DNA of 64,000 nucleotides from Tessaracoccus flavus. Its GTDB lineage: Bacteria > Actinomycetota > Actinomycetes > Propionibacteriales > Propionibacteriaceae. Below, in pieces: positions 18,203-27,337 of the stretch. The notes below the pieces were generated by a model. The model saw only the letters and a program-made list of their open reading frames with translations. It was not told the origin of the DNA and did not search any database. A program made the translations under genes and the position numbers. Position 1 is the stretch's first letter. Each line of letters opens with the position of its first letter. The stretch is taken from NCBI RefSeq assembly GCF_001997295.1, contig NZ_CP019605.1, forward strand, positions 744,001 through 808,000, read 5' to 3'.

Positions 18203-18917
18203 CGGTCCTCCGGTAGGTGAGGTCGTGCACCGTGCGCCCGGCCGCGAGCCCCTTGCCCTCGTACTTGGTGACCGGGCGGTCGGCCAGCCGGGGGGCCCAC
18301 CCGCCGTGGACGTTCTCGAGGCCGGGGAAATCATCCAGATGCTCACGCATCCACAGGGCGTAGTCCTCCCAGTCTGTGGCCAGCCGCCACAGCCCACCGG
18401 GCGTCAGCTTGGCACACACCACATCGGCGAAGTCGCCAGCCACCAGGCGCCGCTTGTGGTGGCGCTTCTTGTGCCACGGGTCCGCGAAGAACGTCCACAG
18501 TTCGCTGACTGTCCCATCGGCGAAGAGCTTCGCCAGGCCCTGCGCCCCGTCGCCCACCACGACGCGCACGTTTGAGATGCCCGCCCGGCCGATCCGCCCC
18601 AGGGTGGAGGCGACCGCGGGTTCGAACACTTCGAACGCCACGACGTTGGCGTCGGGGCGCTGCGAGGCCATCGGGACGAGCGAGTCGCCCGCGCCGGAGC
18701 CGATCTCAACGATCAACGGGGCGTCGCGCCCGAACTCTGCGGCCCAGTCGACCGAGGCGTCGTCCGAAATGGAGGTGGACATGTCGCCTCGAGGGATGTC
18801 GACGACGAACGCGCTGTGAAGCCGGTCCCAGTTCTTCTGCTGGGATTCATTCATGCGTGCGCTCCGACGGACGAAGCTGACGACGTCGCGGTGCAGGCGA
18901 GGGGGTAGGGGATCCAC
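18186..18917 (-). CDS. trmB: tRNA (guanine-N7-)-methyltransferase
   Basis: Makes m7G46 in the tRNA variable loop. It has 243 residues if started at GTG 18917. That start is chosen for two reasons: a TAGGCT -10 box lies 6 nt before it, and it retains the segment VVSFVRRSARMNESQ, which matches the conserved SFVRR-xx-R-xxxxQ N-terminus of TrmB. An ATG at 18854 would remove this segment. The SAM motif VEIGSGAGDSLV is near residue 70, and FADPWHKKRHHKRRL near 145 is the family signature. It is the first gene of the trmB-truA-methyltransferase operon. Confidence 0.94.
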   Translation of the reverse strand: MDPLPPRLHRDVVSFVRRSARMNESQQKNWDRLHSAFVVDIPRGDMSTSISDDASVDWAAEFGRDAPLIVEIGSGAGDSLVPMASQRPDANVVAFEVFEPAVASTLGRIGRAGISNVRVVVGDGAQGLAKLFADGTVSELWTFFADPWHKKRHHKRRLVAGDFADVVCAKLTPGGLWRLATDWEDYALWMREHLDDFPGLENVHGGWAPRLADRPVTKYEGKGLAAGRTVHDLTYRRTDAAQN

Positions 18918-18923
18918 CCGGCC

Positions 18924-18929
18924 AGCCTA
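18924..18929 (-). promoter_or_regulatory. -10 box of leaderless trmB
   Basis: TAGGCT on the minus strand, with 6 nt to GTG 18917. It decides the longer trmB start. Confidence 0.65.
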
Positions 18930-18951
18930 GTGCCGCGGTTGCCGACGCTCG

Positions 18952-18957
18952 TAGACT
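18952..18957 (+). promoter_or_regulatory. -10 box of yccF
   Basis: TAGACT 29 nt before the yccF ATG, leaving room for a short leader with SD GAGGAG. It is divergent from the trmB promoter, with the two -10 boxes 22 bp apart. Confidence 0.5.
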
Positions 18958-18986
18958 GGCCCCGTAGGCGCGAGACGAGGAGAAAC

Positions 18987-19370
18987 ATGCGCACCCTGCT
19001 CAACGTCATCTGGGTTATCTTCGGCGGGTTCTGGCTGGCCCTCGGATACTTCGTGGCGGGTGTCCTCGCCTGCCTGCTCATCGTCACGATCCCCGTGGGA
19101 ATTGCGTCCTTCCGCATGGCCCGCTACGTGCTGTGGCCCTTCGGCAAGACCGTCGTGAAGAAGGAGGGGGCCGGCGCTGGCTCGGCGATCATGAACGGCA
19201 TCTGGTTCCTCGTCGCCGGGTGGTGGCTGGCCGTGCTTCACGTCGCGACGGCCCTGGCCCAGTCGCTGACCATCGTGGGCCTCGCCAACGCCGTCGTGAG
19301 CATCAAGATGATCCCCGTGACCTGCTTCCCCTTCGGCAAGCGGATCACGGACTCCGGCTCGTTCATCTGA
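18987..19370 (+). CDS. yccF: YccF domain inner-membrane protein
   Basis: A 127-residue membrane protein of the YccF/DUF307 family, function unknown. It carries two copies of the YccF motif: LNVIWVIFGGFWLALGYF at the start and a second copy near GIWFLVAGWWLAVLHV. About four membrane helices are predicted. The internal P-(W/F)-P-F-G-K repeats (LWPFGK and CFPFGK) are conserved. The start ATG 18987 follows SD GAGGAGAAAC. It is followed by a 376-bp intergenic region that holds a phased repeat element. Confidence 0.9.
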   Translation: MRTLLNVIWVIFGGFWLALGYFVAGVLACLLIVTIPVGIASFRMARYVLWPFGKTVVKKEGAGAGSAIMNGIWFLVAGWWLAVLHVATALAQSLTIVGLANAVVSIKMIPVTCFPFGKRITDSGSFI

Positions 19371-19400
19371 GCGCGATCGCTCCCGAAAAGGGGAGCCCCC

Positions 19401-19704
19401 GACGCCAATGCCTTCCTCGAAACGCCAACGGGTCCCCGCGAACGCCAACGGGACGACCGCAACGCCAACGGTTTCGCGGGAACGCCAACGGTTTCACCGG
19501 AACGCCAACGGTTTCGCGGGAACGCCAACGGTTTCGCGGGAACGCCAACGACCACGCCCACACGCCCCCAGAACCCATCGACGCCCCCGAGATATCAGGG
19601 GCGTCGATGGTTATCGGCGGCGAGCTGCGATCAACGTTGGCGTTTCGGTCATTGCGTTGGCGTTGTGGTCACTGCGTTGGCGTTGCGGTCTCTTCGTTGG
19701 CATT
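19401..19704. repeat. Phased ACGCCAAC dyad element A
   Basis: The left arm has eight copies of AACGCCAACG (the first diverged) starting at 19401, 19421, 19441 and so on to 19541, an exact 20-bp period. The central hairpin has a 13-bp perfect stem (19575-19587 with 19598-19610) and loop CGAGATATCA. The right arm has four inverted copies CGTTGGCGTT at 19635, 19655, 19675 and 19695, also 20 bp apart. The left spacer GTTTCGCGGG occurs three times, which suggests recent unit duplication. The element lies between convergent yccF and the EF-G-like gene. It fills the whole gap, and there is no supportable gene inside. Confidence 0.85.
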
Positions 19705-19746
19705 CCGGCCCACTTCACATGGAACACAGCCCTCGCTCTTCTCAGA

Positions 19747-21828
19747 TCACGCCTTCTTGGGCCAATTCTCCTGAGGCATCTGCTCGTAGCCGTGGAACTG
19801 GCGGGTGAAACTACCGGTGCCCTGCGCGACGCCGCGCAGATCAATGGGGTAGCTCGACAGCTCCGCCTGCGGCACGAGAGCCTCGATCGTCGCGTGCCCG
19901 GCCCCGTCGAGGTCGCTGCCCAGCACCTGGGCCCGACGACCGGCGAGATCGGTGAGGGCCGCGCCCATGAAGGGGTCTCCCACCGTCACGGTCACCTTGT
20001 CGAGAGGCTCCAGGAGGCCGACGCGTCCGTTCGCTGCGGCATCCTTGAGCGCCAGTTGCCCCGCCACCTGGAAGGCCATGTCGGAGGAGTCGACCGAGTG
20101 AGCCTTCCCGTCGTAGAGCGTGACCCGGATATCGACCATCGGCGAGCCGAAGGAGGTGCCGAGAGCCAGTTGCTGGTGGACTCCCTTCTCCACCGAGCCG
20201 ATGTAAGCGCGAGGGACAGCGCCGCCCACGACCTTGTCGACGAACTCGAATCCCGCGCCGCGGGGGAGGGGCTCGACCTCAATGTTGCACACCGCAAATT
20301 GGCCGTGGCCGCCCGACTGCTTGACATGACGCCCCAGTCCCTTCGCGGGCGCGAGGAAGGTTTCGCGCAGAGCCACGCGGACGGGCTCCTCCTCGAAGGC
20401 GACGGCGAAGCGCTCCTTGAGTCGGGCCAGCAGGAGCTCCTTGTGTGCCTGCCCCATCACCCAGAGGACCTGCTGCTCGGTCTCGGCGTTGCGTTCGAGA
20501 CGCACCGTCGTGTCTTCGAGCGAGAGCCGGTGCAGGGCGGAGGCGAGCTTGTCCTCATCGCCGCGCTGGGTGACCTTCAGCGCGACGGGCAGTTGCGGCG
20601 TCGGCAGGTCCCAGGGGCGCACGAGGGCCGGACGGTCGGCTGAGGACAGCGTGTCGCCCGTCTCCGCGTGCGCTAGGCGCGTCACGAGCACAATCTCACC
20701 GGCGATCGCGGCATCCTTGGAGGCCGTATCGAGGCCCGACGGCACGCTGAGTGGTCCGACCCTGTCCTCGTCGTCGTGATCGGGCCGAGCTTCGGAGTCA
20801 TCTCCGAACATGTGGCGGTGCCCGGAGACGTGGACGACGTCCTCGGTGCGTAGCGTGCCGGAGAAAATCCTGACGACGCTGGTGCGGCCCGAGTACGTGT
20901 CGCTGGTCGTTCGGATGACCTCGGCGACGAGCGGGCCGTCGGGGTCGCAGGAGCCTTCCGGCAGCGTCGCCCCGCCCGGGGTGGTGATCTGGGGGATGGG
21001 CCGCATCGACGGGGCCGGGAACCCGCGTTCGATCCAGCGCAGCAGCTCCTCGGTGCCGACGTCGCTGGTGGTGTGGGCCGGCATGAGCGGGTAGAAGCGC
21101 GAGCCCAGGAGTGCCTCCTGGAGGCCGTCGTGGACTTCGCTGACCGCGATCTCCTCCCCCTCGAGGTAGCGCTCCAGCAGGTCCTCGTCCCCGAGCTCGG
21201 TGATGATGGACTCGATCAGCGGGGCCCGATGCTCGTCGATGAGAGCCAGCTCGGACTCGTCCGCGTCGCGCGAGATCCGGTCGCTGCCCTTGTAGATGTG
21301 GGCGCGCTTGTTGAGGAGCGAGAGGTTGCCGATGGTGCGGTCGCCCTCACGGATCGGGAGCAGCGCGGGGACCACGCCGTCGCCGAACGCCTCCCGGCAG
21401 ACCTCAACCATGGTGAGGAAGTCGGCCCTGCCCTGGTCAAGCTTGGTGATGGCGATGATGCGCGGCAGATTCGCGGCCTCGCACTCCTCCCACAGGCTGA
21501 GCGTCGAGGGGAGGATGTCGTCGCCGGCGGGAACGACGAACACGGCGGCATCTGCGGCACGGAGTCCGGCACGCAGCTCGCCGACGTAATCGGGGTGCCC
21601 GGGGGCGTCGAGGATGTTGATCTGCGCGTGTTTGGAGGGGATCGAGGCCAGCGTCAGCGACGCCGCCCGCTCCGGGGTGTCTTTCTCACCGCGATAGCCC
21701 TCGATCCGGGCGCGCAGAAGATGTTCGAACAGTGTTGTCTTGCCCGAGCCACTCGCGCCGACCAGAACGACGTTGCGAACGTCGTCTGGCGTCGAGATGG
21801 CGATGTGGGTACTCGTCTTTGAGGCCAT
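19747..21828 (-). CDS. Elongation factor G-like protein (EF-G2)
   Basis: Translational GTPase homologue of 693 residues. The G1 motif is GASGSGKTT near residue 25 (not the AHIDAGKT form of true EF-G). G3 is DAPGHPDYV and G4 is ITKLDQ. EF-G domains II-V follow, with the domain IV region [16 protein letters not shown] near residue 470. This set matches the actinobacterial EF-G-like/EF-G2 group rather than the main EF-G. Its role is unclear: relatives bind GTP and may act in recycling or stress. ATG 21828 is favoured over GTG 21834 because a TAACGT box ends 6 nt upstream. Confidence 0.92.
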   Translation of the reverse strand: MASKTSTHIAISTPDDVRNVVLVGASGSGKTTLFEHLLRARIEGYRGEKDTPERAASLTLASIPSKHAQINILDAPGHPDYVGELRAGLRAADAAVFVVPAGDDILPSTLSLWEECEAANLPRIIAITKLDQGRADFLTMVEVCREAFGDGVVPALLPIREGDRTIGNLSLLNKRAHIYKGSDRISRDADESELALIDEHRAPLIESIITELGDEDLLERYLEGEEIAVSEVHDGLQEALLGSRFYPLMPAHTTSDVGTEELLRWIERGFPAPSMRPIPQITTPGGATLPEGSCDPDGPLVAEVIRTTSDTYSGRTSVVRIFSGTLRTEDVVHVSGHRHMFGDDSEARPDHDDEDRVGPLSVPSGLDTASKDAAIAGEIVLVTRLAHAETGDTLSSADRPALVRPWDLPTPQLPVALKVTQRGDEDKLASALHRLSLEDTTVRLERNAETEQQVLWVMGQAHKELLLARLKERFAVAFEEEPVRVALRETFLAPAKGLGRHVKQSGGHGQFAVCNIEVEPLPRGAGFEFVDKVVGGAVPRAYIGSVEKGVHQQLALGTSFGSPMVDIRVTLYDGKAHSVDSSDMAFQVAGQLALKDAAANGRVGLLEPLDKVTVTVGDPFMGAALTDLAGRRAQVLGSDLDGAGHATIEALVPQAELSSYPIDLRGVAQGTGSFTRQFHGYEQMPQENWPKKA

Positions 21829-21834
21829 GACCAC

Positions 21835-21840
21835 ACGTTA
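21835..21840 (-). promoter_or_regulatory. -10 box of leaderless EF-G-like gene
   Basis: TAACGT with 6 nt to ATG 21828. Confidence 0.55.
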
Positions 21841-21932
21841 GTGCCACGCCTTCGGTGAGGTGACCCGGCCCCCCGGAAAAGCTGCGGGCACGCGGGAACC
21901 AGTTCGATTTTGTGCAGGGGCCGGGCCGGACG

Positions 21933-21938
21933 TAAGAT
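21933..21938 (+). promoter_or_regulatory. Candidate -10 of the rplM-rpsI operon
   Basis: TAAGAT about 78 bp before rplM; a weak TTTGTG lies 18 bp further upstream. Confidence 0.4.
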
Positions 21939-22016
21939 TGGCAGCTGTTGTGCTTGAAGTCGGCTGTAGGTCGACGGTGCAACCCCCATCACTAGATCAT
22001 GAATGGAAGTGGGACT

Positions 22017-22460
22017 GTGTCTACGTACACCCCAAAGCCGGGCGAAATCGCCCGCAACTGGCACGTCATTGACGCCGACAATATCGTTCTGGGACGCCTC
22101 GCGGCCCAGATCGCCACGCTGCTGCGCGGCAAGCACAAGCCGAGCTTCGCGCCGCACGTCGACACCGGAGACTTCGTCGTCGTCATCAACGCTTCCAAGA
22201 TCGCCCTCACCGGCAACAAGCGCGCCGATTCGATGCGCTACACCCACTCCGGCCGTCCGGGCGGGCTCCGCGCCGTCGCCATCGGCGAGCTGCTGGAGAA
22301 GGATCCGCGTCGCGCCGTTGAGCGCGCCGTCTGGGGCATGCTCCCCAAGAACAAGCTCAGCCGTCAGATGATGAGCAAGCTCAAGGTCTACGCGGGCCCC
22401 GAGCACCCCCATGCTGCGCAGAAGCCGCAGACGTTCGAGATCACCCAGATCGCCCAGTGA
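22017..22460 (+). CDS. rplM: 50S ribosomal protein L13
   Basis: Early-assembly large-subunit protein. GTG 22017 gives 147 residues, the normal L13 length, and has SD-like GGAAG upstream. The in-frame ATG at 21999 lacks an SD and adds six residues. Conserved blocks are [20 protein letters not shown] at the start and [10 protein letters not shown] near residue 75. It is followed by rpsI with a 17-bp gap, the universal L13-S9 pair. Confidence 0.96.
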   Translation: MSTYTPKPGEIARNWHVIDADNIVLGRLAAQIATLLRGKHKPSFAPHVDTGDFVVVINASKIALTGNKRADSMRYTHSGRPGGLRAVAIGELLEKDPRRAVERAVWGMLPKNKLSRQMMSKLKVYAGPEHPHAAQKPQTFEITQIAQ

Positions 22461-22477
22461 GCCGAGGACCTTTAGAC

Positions 22478-23008
22478 ATGACTGAGAACGTGAACGAGAT
22501 CGAAGAGACCGGCGCCGAGGAGATCACCTCGTTCGTCGACGACGAGAACCGCGAAATCGCCTACCGCTCCGATGCCAACGCAGCCGCTGCTGCCGGCATC
22601 GAGGTGCGTCCCGCCGTCGTCGCCCCCGGCGCCGCGACGGGTCGCCGCAAGGAGGCCGTCGCCCGCGTCCGCATCGTCCCTGGCTCCGGCCAGTGGACCA
22701 TCAACGGCCGCACCCTCGAGGACTACTTCCCCAACAAGGTGCACCAGCAGCTGGTGACCGACCCCTTCACCGTCGCCGGTGTCGAGGGCTCCTACGACGT
22801 CATCGTGCGCATCCATGGCGGTGGCATCACCGGCCAGGCCGGCGCGCTTCGTCTGGGAGTCGCCCGGGCGCTGAACGCCGTCGACACCGAGGCCTCGCGC
22901 CCCGCGCTGAAGAAGGCTGGCATGCTGACCCGCGACTCGCGCATCATCGAGCGCAAGAAGGCTGGTCTCAAGAAGGCCCGCAAGGCTCCGCAGTACAGCA
23001 AGCGCTGA
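22478..23008 (+). CDS. rpsI: 30S ribosomal protein S9
   Basis: Small-subunit head protein whose C-terminal tail reaches the P site. It has 176 residues from ATG 22478. The S9 core begins near residue 53 ([18 protein letters not shown]) and ends with the tail KAPQYSKR, whose terminal Arg contacts tRNA. The first 50 residues are an acidic, low-complexity extension ([10 protein letters not shown] onward), as seen in other actinobacterial S9 proteins. A terminator follows directly. Confidence 0.96.
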   Translation: MTENVNEIEETGAEEITSFVDDENREIAYRSDANAAAAAGIEVRPAVVAPGAATGRRKEAVARVRIVPGSGQWTINGRTLEDYFPNKVHQQLVTDPFTVAGVEGSYDVIVRIHGGGITGQAGALRLGVARALNAVDTEASRPALKKAGMLTRDSRIIERKKAGLKKARKAPQYSKR

Positions 23009-23020
23009 CCCTGCTCCGCC

Positions 23021-23050
23021 GAACGCCCGTCCCTGTTGGGGCGGGCGTTC
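23021..23050 (+). terminator. Terminator after rpsI
   Basis: 13-nt arms (23021-23033 and 23038-23050) pair with one G-U around the loop TGTT, 12 bp after the rpsI stop. Confidence 0.7.
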
Positions 23051-23101
23051 CGCGTTCCCCGGTGGAGTGGTTGATCAGTCACCGCGCCGCCTGCCTCACC
23101 A

Positions 23102-23183
23102 GACGCCAACGCTCCCGATCTCTCGCCGACAGAATCCAGAGTCGCCAATGGACCGTTGGCGTCGGCTCCTACCCGTTGGCGTC
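23102..23183. repeat. Phased ACGCCAAC dyad element C (short, degenerate)
   Basis: Three left-type copies at about 19-20 bp spacing (GACGCCAACG at 23102, a decayed CTCGCCGAC copy, and GTCGCCAATG at 23141) face two right-type copies GTTGGCGTC at 23155 and 23175. No separate central hairpin is present. Instead, the innermost left and right copies form an 11-bp imperfect stem. The element lies between rpsI and glmM. The remaining gap up to 23280 holds no other feature I can support. Confidence 0.65.
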
Positions 23184-23279
23184 GCCCGTCAACCTGCCGA
23201 CTGTTCGGGCGGACCACTGTCGACGGCGACGCGGACACGGACTCCAGCGTTAAATTCGCTCAGCCGTGTTGAGCGACGG

Positions 23280-23285
23280 TAGTGT
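23280..23285 (+). promoter_or_regulatory. -10 box of leaderless glmM
   Basis: TAGTGT with 7 nt to GTG 23293. It supports that start over TTG 23266. Confidence 0.55.
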
Positions 23286-23292
23286 GGATCCG

Positions 23293-24645
23293 GTGGCGAG
23301 ACTCTTTGGTACTGATGGCGTGCGTGGCGTGGCGAACGTCGACCTCACGGCGGAATTGGCGGTCGACCTGGCGGTCGCCGCAGCACACATCCTCGGCGAG
23401 GCGGGAGCCTTCGCCGGGCACCGGCCCCTGGCCCTCGTCGGACGCGACCCACGCGCCAGTGGGGAGTTCCTCGAGGCGGCGGTGATCGCCGGCCTGGCTT
23501 CCGCAGGCGTCGACGTGGTCCGTCTCGGGGTGGTCCCGACGCCGGCCGTCGCCTACCTTGTCAGTGACATGAACGCCGACCTCGGCGTCATGATCTCCGC
23601 CTCCCACAACCCCATGCCCGACAACGGCATCAAGTTCTTCTCCCGCGGCGGGGTCAAGCTCGACGACTACCTCGAGGACGCCATCGAGGCGAGGATGGGG
23701 GAGCACTGGGAACGTCCGACGGGCGGAGCAGTCGGGCGGATCACCTCCGACCTCGGCGCCGTCGAAGGCTACGTCGCGCACCTGGTTTCATCGCTTGGTG
23801 AAGAGTCGAACCTCGAAGGTCTGCGCGTTGTCATCGACTGCGCGAACGGCGCGGCCTCCTTGACGGCGCTCGAGGCGTTCGCCGCCCAGGGCGCGCACAT
23901 CATCCCGATCCACGCCGAGCCCGACGGGCTCAACATCAACGACAACTGCGGCTCGACCCACCTCGGGGACCTGATCGATCGCGTGGTCAGCGAGGGTGCC
24001 GATCTGGGGATCGCGTTGGACGGCGACGCCGACCGCTGCCTCGCCGTCGACCACGAGGGAGCGCTTGTGGACGGCGACCGCATCCTGGCCATCCTTGCGA
24101 TCGCCATGAAGGAGGAGCACCGGCTCCACTCCGACACCGTCGTCGCGACAGTGATGAGCAATCTCGGTCTCACCAACGCGATGCGCGAGCACGGCATCCG
24201 AGTCGACCAGACCAAGGTCGGGGACCGCTACGTGTTGGAGTCCATGAACGCGAACGGATTCGCGCTGGGGGGCGAGCAGTCCGGCCACGTCATCATCTCC
24301 GAGTTCGCCAACACCGGCGACGGCACGCTGACGGGACTGCACCTCGCGTCGCGGATGGTAGCCACCGGCAAGTCGCTCAAGGAATTGGCGTCGGTGATGA
24401 CAGTGCTGCCGCAGGTGGTCATCAATGTCCGCAACGTCGATAAGTTGCGCGCGGGCATCGACAACGAGGTGCAGCAGGCGGTCACGGCCGCCGCGCGGCG
24501 GTTGGGTGACACCGGGCGGGTGCTGCTGCGCCCCTCAGGAACGGAGCCTGTCGTCCGCGTCATGGTCGAGGCCCCCACCACCGACGAAGCCGAGCAGATC
24601 GCCGGGGAACTCGCGGAGATGGTCCGCGTCAGGCTCGCCCTCTGA
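23293..24645 (+). CDS. glmM: Phosphoglucosamine mutase
   Basis: Interconverts glucosamine-6-phosphate and glucosamine-1-phosphate for UDP-GlcNAc and peptidoglycan synthesis. It has 450 residues from GTG 23293, starting with [14 protein letters not shown]. The phosphorylated Ser is in [16 protein letters not shown] at residue 104. The metal loop [11 protein letters not shown] is near residue 245, the sugar loop GGEQSGH near 325, and the phosphate loop [14 protein letters not shown] near 413. It follows rpsI as in other actinobacteria. Confidence 0.97.
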   Translation: MARLFGTDGVRGVANVDLTAELAVDLAVAAAHILGEAGAFAGHRPLALVGRDPRASGEFLEAAVIAGLASAGVDVVRLGVVPTPAVAYLVSDMNADLGVMISASHNPMPDNGIKFFSRGGVKLDDYLEDAIEARMGEHWERPTGGAVGRITSDLGAVEGYVAHLVSSLGEESNLEGLRVVIDCANGAASLTALEAFAAQGAHIIPIHAEPDGLNINDNCGSTHLGDLIDRVVSEGADLGIALDGDADRCLAVDHEGALVDGDRILAILAIAMKEEHRLHSDTVVATVMSNLGLTNAMREHGIRVDQTKVGDRYVLESMNANGFALGGEQSGHVIISEFANTGDGTLTGLHLASRMVATGKSLKELASVMTVLPQVVINVRNVDKLRAGIDNEVQQAVTAAARRLGDTGRVLLRPSGTEPVVRVMVEAPTTDEAEQIAGELAEMVRVRLAL

Positions 24646-24739
24646 GCTGGGCGGCTCGTCGCCAGTCGCGATGGCACAACGGTCGCCGCGCGGGACTAGT
24701 AGTCTGGGCCCTCAACCCAACTGGATAAGGACTTAGCCG

Positions 24740-25480
24740 ATGCTCGCTGACCCGGTCGACCAACGCACGCTCCTCACTCTCGCCGACCTCGATTCGGAGG
24801 TGGCCCGGGTGCAGCACGCCGCCCGGTCCCTGCCTCAGCACAAGGTCATCGCCGACCTCATGGCGGCCCGGCAGCGCGTCACTGACGAACTCGTGGCGTC
24901 CGTCACCGCCGTCGACGATCTGGGCGTCGCAGTCCGCAAGGCCGAATCGGACCTCGTGCCGGTGCGCGCGCGCCTGGAGCGCGACCAACAGCGGGTTTCG
25001 GACGGGTCCATCTCAGACGGCAAGGTCCTGCGCTCGCTCACCGAAGAGGTGGAGCACCTCAAGCGACGGATCAACTCCCTGGAGGATGACGAGCTGGAGT
25101 TGATGGGTCGGCTCGAGGACGCCACAGCTCATCGCGACAAGGTGGCCGCACAGAAGGCCGAGATCGAGAGCCGACTCCGCGACGAGGTGGCTGCCCGCGA
25201 CGCGGCCGTGAAGAAGCTCAGCCAGGAGGCGAAGGATCTGGCCGCCACGCGCGCGCCGATCGCGGCGAAAATGCCCGCGGATCTGCTGGCCCTCTACGAG
25301 AAGCTACGAGCCTCCTCCGGCATGGGCGCCGCGCTGCTGCGTGCCGGGCGCTGCGGCGGTTGTCAGCTTCAGCTGACCCTCTCCGATCTCGACTCCTATC
25401 GCCGCGCACCCGCCGATCAGGTGATCCGGTGCGCGGAGTGTGATCGAATTCTCGTGCGCACTGCGGAGTCGGGTCTCTGA
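24740..25480 (+). CDS. Coiled-coil protein with C4 zinc ribbon
   Basis: A 246-residue protein of the zf-RING_7/DUF164 family (CT398-like), function not established. Residues about 5-180 are a long heptad-rich coiled coil. The C-terminus has two Cys pairs, C-G-G-C near residue 208 and C-A-E-C near 233, that should bind zinc. The ATG follows SD-like AAGGA and a likely -10 box TAGTCT about 40 bp upstream. Its stop overlaps the next start (TGATG), so it is translationally coupled to the RNB ribonuclease. Related proteins are linked to nucleic-acid or flagellar/secretion contexts elsewhere. Confidence 0.85.
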   Translation: MLADPVDQRTLLTLADLDSEVARVQHAARSLPQHKVIADLMAARQRVTDELVASVTAVDDLGVAVRKAESDLVPVRARLERDQQRVSDGSISDGKVLRSLTEEVEHLKRRINSLEDDELELMGRLEDATAHRDKVAAQKAEIESRLRDEVAARDAAVKKLSQEAKDLAATRAPIAAKMPADLLALYEKLRASSGMGAALLRAGRCGGCQLQLTLSDLDSYRRAPADQVIRCAECDRILVRTAESGL

Positions 25481-26913
25481 TGCCGTCGACGCATCTCGAT
25501 ATCCGCGACATTCCCGAGGACCTCCGGCAGGGGTTGATCGATCTGCAAAGCCGCCTCGGCCTTCCTCGCGAGTTCCCTGCGGAGGTGGCCGCGGAGGCGG
25601 AGCTGGCGGCGCAGCTTCCGCCGGAGTCACATGAGGACTTCACTGAGATCGAGTTTGTGACGATCGACCCGCCCTCGTCGCAGGACCTGGATCAGGCGCT
25701 ACAGATCGAGCGCGACGGCGATGGCTACCTGGTGCGCTACGCGATCTCCGACGTCGCGCACTTCGTGCGCGCCGGCACCGCACTGGAAGCCGAGACCCAC
25801 CGCCGTGGACAGACCCTCTATGCGCCCAGCGCCCGCATCCCGCTGCATCCCCCCGCGTTGAGCGAGGATGCCGCCTCGCTACTGGCCGACGGTCAGCCCC
25901 GCCCTGCCATGGTCTGGGAGCATCGGCTGAATCGCGACGGCGAGTTGACGGAGGTCTCCCTCACTCGCGCGATGGTTGTGAGCCGCGCGAAGCTCAACTA
26001 CGAAGGGGTGCAGGCGGACCTCGACGCGGGCCGTGCGCACCCGAGCGTCGAGCTTCTTCCTGAGGTGGGACTGAAGCGGCAGCAGCTCGAGATCGAGCGC
26101 GGCGGCATCTCGCTCAACCTCCCGGAGCAGGAGATCGTGGAGCACGGCCACACGTGGGATCTGGAGTTCCGTGCGCTCGTCCCCGTGGAGAACTACAACG
26201 CCCAGATCTCTTTGTTGACGGGGTTCGCCGCGGCACAGACGATGCTTGAGGGGAAAGTGGGCATCCTCCGGACCCTGCCGCCGGCCGAGGACTGGTCGAT
26301 CGCGAAGCTCCGTCGCTCGGTGCGTTCCCTCGGTGTGGAGTGGCCGACGTCGATGCCGTATCCGGAGTTTGTGCGGTCGCTGTCGCCGGAGCGCCCCGAG
26401 GAGCTGGCGGCGCTCACGAAGTGCACCATGCTCTTCAGGGGTGCCGGATATCTGTCCTTCGACGGCGAGGTACCCGACGAGAACCTTCTGCACGCTGCTC
26501 TCGCCGCGCCATACGCCCACACCACCGCTCCGTTACGGCGGCTCGTCGATCGGTACGTGCTGGAGATCTGTCACTCGCTCCTCAACGGGATTGACGTCCC
26601 ACAGTGGGCGCGCGAAGACCTTGCGGTTCTGCCGAAGGAGATGTCCGATTCCGGACGTACGGCTCGGGCCTACGAGAACGGCGTCGTGGACCTCACCGAG
26701 GCGCTGGTCATGCGTGATCGCGTGGGCCAGATCTTCACCGGGGTGCTGACCGACGTCCACCCCAAGACCGGCGTCGGCACCGTGCAGATCCCCGACCCCG
26801 CAGTTGAGCTGCGTGTCGGTGCGAAGCAGAAGGAGGTCGGCTCGGAGATCCGCGTGCGGGTCGACAAGGTCGACGTCCGAGCGGGCCGGGTCACTCTGTC
26901 CCGCCCCAACTGA
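25480..26913 (+). CDS. RNB-domain ribonuclease
   Basis: A 477-residue member of the RNase II/R superfamily, a 3'-to-5' exoribonuclease. The catalytic core has FVTIDPPSSQDLDQALQI near residue 58-75 with the metal-binding aspartates, and AISDVAHFVRAGT follows. APYAHTTAPLRRLVDRY near residue 345 is the conserved C-terminal catalytic block. It lacks long N-terminal cold-shock domains. A short beta-rich C-terminus may be a reduced S1-like domain. It is shorter than RNase R and fits the actinobacterial RNB group. Coupled to the zinc-ribbon gene. Confidence 0.92.
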   Translation: MPSTHLDIRDIPEDLRQGLIDLQSRLGLPREFPAEVAAEAELAAQLPPESHEDFTEIEFVTIDPPSSQDLDQALQIERDGDGYLVRYAISDVAHFVRAGTALEAETHRRGQTLYAPSARIPLHPPALSEDAASLLADGQPRPAMVWEHRLNRDGELTEVSLTRAMVVSRAKLNYEGVQADLDAGRAHPSVELLPEVGLKRQQLEIERGGISLNLPEQEIVEHGHTWDLEFRALVPVENYNAQISLLTGFAAAQTMLEGKVGILRTLPPAEDWSIAKLRRSVRSLGVEWPTSMPYPEFVRSLSPERPEELAALTKCTMLFRGAGYLSFDGEVPDENLLHAALAAPYAHTTAPLRRLVDRYVLEICHSLLNGIDVPQWAREDLAVLPKEMSDSGRTARAYENGVVDLTEALVMRDRVGQIFTGVLTDVHPKTGVGTVQIPDPAVELRVGAKQKEVGSEIRVRVDKVDVRAGRVTLSRPN

Positions 26914-26964
26914 CCGCTGAGCCGTCGGACGATCCCAGAGTCGTCCGCCTGTGCTCTGGCTCCA

Positions 26965-27290
26965 AACGCCAACCGGATTGGGCGAACGCCAACCGGATTG
27001 GGCGAACGCCAATCGGGGACAGGAGACGCCAAGCACTTGTCGTCAAACGCCAAGGGAGACGTGCGAACGCCAACGCGAACGTGTCAACGCCAACGGGCAG
27101 CGAGAAAGGCCAATTGATAAGCGTAAACGCCGACGAGACTCAGCGATGCCCGCGATGTGTCACGGGCGTCGGTGAGTCTCGCCGGCGTCACGGGATGTCT
27201 GCTGGCGTTCGGGGCTGACGATTGGCGTTCGGGGCTGACGGCTGGCGTGGCGGGATGTCTGTTGGCGTTTGCGGCCAACCGTTGGCGTCA
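26965..27290. repeat. Phased ACGCCAAC dyad element B
   Basis: The left arm has nine copies of AACGCCAAC-type units at 26965, 26985, 27005, 27025, 27046, 27066, 27086, 27106 and 27126 (20 bp apart, one step of 21). The central hairpin has 16-nt arms 27137-27152 and 27163-27178 (one mismatch, one G-U) and loop CGATGTGTCA. The right arm has six inverted units with GGCGT at 27184, 27204, 27224, 27244, 27264 and 27284, exactly 20 bp apart. Spacers GGGGCTGACG and CGGGATGTCT each occur twice. It sits between the RNB ribonuclease gene and rnpB, ending about 48 bp before rnpB. Confidence 0.85.
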
Positions 27291-27337
27291 CGGCGGCCGT
27301 CGGATGGAGTTGCCGCCGCTGAGGTAGACTCACCCTC

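Noticed and set aside
19408..20643. 411-codon open frame on the plus strand across the repeat element and the EF-G-like gene
   Set aside because: It is the low-complexity translation of the repeats followed by the antisense of a well-recognised gene.
19401..27290. Periodic repeats that could be called CRISPR arrays
   Set aside because: Conserved cores are about 9-10 bp with 10-bp spacers, orientation flips at a central hairpin, and no cas genes are present. CRISPR repeats and spacers are 23-50 bp each.
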